A stretch of 64,000 nt of DNA. Origin: Paenibacillus xylanivorans. Its GTDB lineage: Bacteria; Bacillota; Bacilli; Paenibacillales; Paenibacillaceae. Both the position numbers and the translations under genes were made by a program. The stretch spans positions 36,682 to 100,681 of the forward strand of contig NZ_LITU01000078.1 of NCBI RefSeq assembly GCF_001280595.1, written 5' to 3'. Numbering within the stretch: the stretch's first letter is position 1; every line of letters starts with the position of its first letter. This document shows, piece after piece, positions 61,030 to 64,000 of this stretch. The notes beneath the pieces are model-generated. The model searched no databases. It worked only from the letters and a program-made list of their open reading frames with translations, and was not told the origin of the DNA.

Positions 61030-61734
61030 GTGAACTCAGTCTTTGAAGTATCTTATTCGTGGAATAGAGAGGCCATACCGACAGGGGGAGCCGACCCCGT
61101 ATATATGATGGTGGAGTGGCGAAACGGAGCCCCTGCCAAAAGACTCAGGAAAATAGCACCCAAAATTGTGTCGAGAGACTTGGAACTTTTGCTCAAACCG
61201 GAATTTGGAATTCAGCTCAAGGGTATCTATGGCTGTCGTTCCAAAGAAACGGATATCGGTTGGGTTCTAAGACTCGGAGATGTATACAAGGGAGAGAGTA
61301 AACAAATCTTGCTCGAATTCGCCATGGGACCTCGTGTATCAGGGAAAAGTGCCGTATGTTCAGCTTATTGGAGTACACGAAAGCTGAAACAAAGCCAAAG
61401 AGTGCTGCTGCGCAGAGAACAGTTGTATATTCAATACACAAGTCATCTGGGCATGCTGCGCCAGCCGGAAGATCCCAAGGTAGAGAAGACGATCAAATTA
61501 AACGAAACCGTTCCTCTGATTAAACAAGCTTTGCGCGCTTATGAAAGAGGTCGTACACAAGAGGGCAGTGATCTGCTGCGTCGTCACGCAGATGCTTTGT
61601 TAATTGAAGCGGCTCGCAAACAGGATCTGGATTATTATGCGGAAGCCGAAATTGTGGAGAAACTTCGGCACCACTACGGAATTACTTTTAATTCCATGGT
61701 TCATAATCGCGGAAAAACGATGTTAGGTGAATAG
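61030..61734 (+). CDS. Hypothetical protein resembling a VWA-associated C-terminal region
   Basis: 234 residues from a GTG at 61030, chosen because GGGGGAGAG lies 7 nt upstream; the frame is open to 60952 without a ribosome binding site. The first half is beta-rich (DPVYMMVEWRNGAP, LRLGDVYKGESKQILLEFAM), like the region that follows von Willebrand A domains in some bacterial proteins. The second half is helical with LIKQALRAYERGRTQEGSDLL. No VWA domain is present, so it may be a shortened relative. No signal peptide. Function unknown. Confidence 0.55.
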   Translation: MNSVFEVSYSWNREAIPTGGADPVYMMVEWRNGAPAKRLRKIAPKIVSRDLELLLKPEFGIQLKGIYGCRSKETDIGWVLRLGDVYKGESKQILLEFAMGPRVSGKSAVCSAYWSTRKLKQSQRVLLRREQLYIQYTSHLGMLRQPEDPKVEKTIKLNETVPLIKQALRAYERGRTQEGSDLLRRHADALLIEAARKQDLDYYAEAEIVEKLRHHYGITFNSMVHNRGKTMLGE

Positions 61735-61896
61735 GGATAAAGAACTAGGGATGATGGTAGGGCAAGGAATGTTTCTACATAATTTTTTGAAGGTGAAGTC
61801 AAGGAATAAGTCGAATGTACTAAACAACATAATAATAAAAAAATGGATGGAGTTGTATCGAATTTATTGAAACAACATCGTGGAGGGTCCGGCAAA

Positions 61897-62862
61897 ATGA
61901 CAGACCGACTGATCCGATTAATGCGCATTATAACTCTTGTGCAGGCCAAGCCGGGTATTCTGGCCCGTGAGCTTGCCGAGCGGTGCGAGACAACGGAAAG
62001 GACGATATACCGCGACATGGAGGCCCTCAGTGCAATGCATATCCCCATCGCCAATATGGGACACGGGAGAGGATACATGTTTATCAGCCATTTTGCCATG
62101 TATCCGCTGAATTGGTCTGATGAAGAAGCTCAAGCCTTTATGCACCTGGCAGAAGTCATGGAGAATATTCGTCCGTTGCTGAAGCCTGCTTTTGAGAGCG
62201 CGTATGAGAAAGTGGTTGCTTCGAGTCAGAAAAACAAAACAGAGCGAGTGGAATGGTCTGAGCAAATTAGCGGGTTATTCAAAGTGGGTACATCTGCATG
62301 GCAAAATGAAAGTACCGAACTTCTGAATCATTCACTGGTGAGTTTGCTTCAGGCCGGAATTTCCCAGAACACTATTGAAGGAGAATATCTGTCTCAAGGT
62401 AAAAAGGGGATTGCGCGAATGGATCCCTACTGTCTTATTCCTCGTGAATACCGATTTGATCTGTTGGCGTATTGTCACTTGTCAGAGAAACTGAGAATAT
62501 TTCAAGTAAATCGTTTGCACAGGGTTCGAATTTTGCCACGCACGTTCCGCAAAGATGATTACCTTTTACAATCTCACTTCCGTACACCACAGGAACTTAG
62601 CAGCAGTACGGAGTGGACTGCATTCAAGATCAGATTTTCGCCGCACGCTGTAGAGCGTGTCATGCAGGAGCAGTTTTTTGCACGCCCCATCTTGACGATC
62701 GAACCGGAAGGCACGTTGTTGTTTGAGGCCATATTGAGTGATGAAGAAGGGTTTCTAACCTGGCTGTCCCAATATGGACCCGATGCCGAAATTCTGGAAC
62801 CCGAGAAATACCGCCTCATAATGAAAGAACGTCTGGAACGCTGGAGGGAGATTTACAACTGA
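61897..62862 (+). CDS. YafY-type HTH/WYL-domain regulator
   Basis: 321 residues from the ATG at 61897 (GGAGG 10 nt upstream). The helix-turn-helix of the DeoR/YafY kind is at about 3-58 (LIRLMRIITLVQAKPGILAR, then TERTIYRDMEALSAMHIPI). A WYL-like ligand domain is at about 165-235, with REYRFDLLAYCHLSEKLRIF replacing the typical WYL tripeptide, and a C-terminal extension is at about 245-320. WYL regulators sense nucleic-acid or nucleotide ligands in stress and defence. There is no defence gene next to it here. Confidence 0.85.
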   Translation: MTDRLIRLMRIITLVQAKPGILARELAERCETTERTIYRDMEALSAMHIPIANMGHGRGYMFISHFAMYPLNWSDEEAQAFMHLAEVMENIRPLLKPAFESAYEKVVASSQKNKTERVEWSEQISGLFKVGTSAWQNESTELLNHSLVSLLQAGISQNTIEGEYLSQGKKGIARMDPYCLIPREYRFDLLAYCHLSEKLRIFQVNRLHRVRILPRTFRKDDYLLQSHFRTPQELSSSTEWTAFKIRFSPHAVERVMQEQFFARPILTIEPEGTLLFEAILSDEEGFLTWLSQYGPDAEILEPEKYRLIMKERLERWREIYN

Positions 62863-62917
62863 ACTTCTGTGCAGGTCATGGCTGGTTCGCCTTTGTTCAA
62901 CATGCGTTGTATGCAAA

Positions 62918-63589
62918 TTACTCTTTGGTCTTGAACAGGTGTGCAAGGTTACCAAAAGGGGAATCATTGTCGTCATCTTCTGTACTGCTGGAATAGACCA
63001 CTTTGGACGTGATGCCTTCATCATCTGCGGCGCAATTGGTTTCCAGGTTGAATTGGTCAAATTGATGCATGAATACTTTGGCTGTATTAATGGCATCATC
63101 CAAAGCACGGTGCTGGGTTCCATCGAATTCAATACCGCATAGTTCAAGAGCCTGAGCCAGTCCGAGTTGACGGAATTTCCCTTCTTTGCGCACCGTGCGC
63201 GACCATTGTTGCTGAAGATCATTGTGGTTAGTGATCCAGGCTACATCGAGCTGATGAGTGCGACAATGAGAGATCAGTTTCGTACGGTCATCCGGTCCCC
63301 AGGAGCACATATAATAGGATTCACTTCCCATCCAGGCAATAAATTGATTCAGCGCTTCTGGAAAAAGGGGAGCTGCGTCGATGTCTTTTTGCGTAATACC
63401 CGTAAACTGAATTGTATCGGCAGACAGCACCGATTTATTGGATGGACGAACATAAGTATGGAACGTGTCTGATACGCACAGGCCGTTCTCACCTTCCGTT
63501 ACTTTGACGGCACCGATATCGATAATTTCAGAAGAGTAACGTGTATTGCGACTTACCGTGAATTCAAGATCGTAAATAATATATGGCAT
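62918..63589 (-). CDS. DEDDh 3'-5' exonuclease, KapD/ERI-like
   Basis: 223 residues. The RNase-T/DnaQ fold is shown by YIIYDLEFTVSR (first Asp-Glu pair), EIIDIGAVKV, the middle Asp in WGPDDRTKL, and HRALDDAINTAKVF (His and last Asp). It cuts 3' ends of RNA or DNA; close relatives include KapD. The C-terminal 40 residues are acidic and likely disordered. AAAGGAG precedes the ATG. It converges on the WYL regulator gene with a 55-bp gap. Confidence 0.85.
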   Translation of the reverse strand: MPYIIYDLEFTVSRNTRYSSEIIDIGAVKVTEGENGLCVSDTFHTYVRPSNKSVLSADTIQFTGITQKDIDAAPLFPEALNQFIAWMGSESYYMCSWGPDDRTKLISHCRTHQLDVAWITNHNDLQQQWSRTVRKEGKFRQLGLAQALELCGIEFDGTQHRALDDAINTAKVFMHQFDQFNLETNCAADDEGITSKVVYSSSTEDDDNDSPFGNLAHLFKTKE

Positions 63590-63752
63590 AGGACAAACTC
63601 CTTTATCAATTAATACATGGTTTCTATTTCTCTATATTACAGGGAACGCACGGCCATGTCAGCCATCGCTCAGGAATTCATGGAGAGTGAGTCATAACAG
63701 TTGGGGAGTTTTGAAGGTTCATTTTATATGAAATAAATAGGTTTGACATGGC

Positions 63753-63781
63753 TTTACATTACCTAAAGGGGTCTTTATAAT
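63753..63781 (+). promoter_or_regulatory. Sigma-A-like promoter near the right edge
   Basis: TTTACA, a 17-bp spacer and TATAAT. It would drive a transcript leaving the window to the right. Confidence 0.55.
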
Positions 63782-64000
63782 GGATAAAGTTAGGATGCAG
63801 TCCAAGTTTTTGTTGTCATTGTTATGCACAATCGTAGGATCTTAATCATGACATGTGACCGATATAATCAACATTTCCTGACAAGGTGCAAACCGTTGGG
63901 GAGTGTTTTTTTTTATGGACATTTTTATGGTTAGAGAGGAGGACATAATAGCATTTCGATGGAAGAATATTGGAGTTAGTGATACATCGATAGTTTTGTG
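63782..64000 (+). other. Right-edge region, possible 5' end of a gene
   Basis: Downstream of the promoter, a frame from an ATG at 63915 (MDIFMVREEDIIAFRWKNIG) stays open to the window end, with GGGGAG 14 nt upstream across a T-run. Too little is visible to call a gene. An earlier 21-codon frame begins at 63780 within the -10 box and ends at 63845. Confidence 0.25.

Noticed and set aside
63780..63845. 21-codon frame resembling a signal peptide at the right edge
   Set aside because: Its ATG overlaps the -10 box of a well-formed promoter, so it could not carry its ribosome binding site on that transcript.
1..64000. CRISPR arrays, tRNA/rRNA genes, insertion sequences, phage genes
   Set aside because: No regularly spaced repeats, cloverleaf or rRNA sequence, transposase or phage-type product was seen on either strand.

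Overview
The window looks like a chromosomal segment of a plant-polymer-degrading, spore-former-type member of the Firmicutes, most likely Paenibacillus. The reasons are a tandem GH9/GH48 cellulase pair with FN3-FN3-CBM3 tails, LplB/YtcP-type sugar importers without their own ATPase, an S-layer-homology protein, strong AGGAGG ribosome binding sites, frequent GTG/TTG starts, CcpA-type cre boxes and hairpin/U-tract terminators. There is no phage, insertion sequence, tRNA, rRNA or CRISPR array in it. The assignment to genus is inference from gene content, not from a marker gene.

Layout. 1-10.6 kb: small hypothetical genes, a 7-TM sensor histidine kinase, then, convergent to it, a two-gene unit made of a ComQ-like isoprenyl-diphosphate-synthase-fold protein and an 80-residue peptide with a nitrile-hydratase-type (NHLP) leader and a C-terminal Cys/Trp-containing tail. 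Next come cell-envelope genes (acyltransferase-3, LytR-CpsA-Psr, BcrC-like phosphatase) and a chemoreceptor. 10.8-18.4 kb: Cel9 and Cel48 cellulases and a secreted NlpC/P60 hydrolase. 18.5-28.4 kb: an ArsR-type regulator divergent from a GH51 arabinofuranosidase, an MBL hydrolase/Lrp regulator pair, a heterodimeric ABC exporter and an SLH/PrcB_C protein. 28.5-29.2 kb: decayed MarR and MFS fragments. 30-42 kb: a cre-controlled operon (two permeases, binding lipoprotein, GH29, CBM9-like, transglutaminase/thioredoxin-like, GH18) followed by a convergent membrane-bound AraC-type regulator. 42.4-44.2 kb: HxlR regulator, YdeI-like protein and NAD(P)H oxidoreductase. 44.4-52.8 kb: an arabinan locus with a second ArsR-type regulator, secreted GH43, importer, GH43 lipoprotein and cytoplasmic GH43. 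53-55.7 kb: EcsC-like protein and Fsr-type MFS. 56.1-59.1 kb: queCDEF for queuosine precursor synthesis behind an unusual preQ1-I riboswitch. 59.1-64 kb: AIM24, coiled-coil membrane protein, small hypotheticals, WYL regulator and a DEDD exonuclease.

How the genes work together. Cel9 and Cel48 form a classical endo/exo cellulase pair. Arabinan is expected to be cut outside by the secreted GH43, at the surface by the GH43 lipoprotein, imported as oligosaccharides, and finished inside by the third GH43 and GH51; the two ArsR-type regulators are paralogues and each sits divergently next to an arabinan gene. The 30-40 kb operon seems to import and dismantle a fucose- and GlcNAc-containing (perhaps peptide-bearing) glycan in the cytoplasm.

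The most promising candidate for an undescribed system is the unit at 3162-4406: a ComQ-like enzyme next to a precursor whose Trp is third from the C-terminus, as in ComX, but whose leader is of the NHLP family. A membrane histidine kinase lies 76 bp away and could be the receptor. The preQ1 aptamer interrupted by about 60 nt of extra hairpins is the second most unusual feature.
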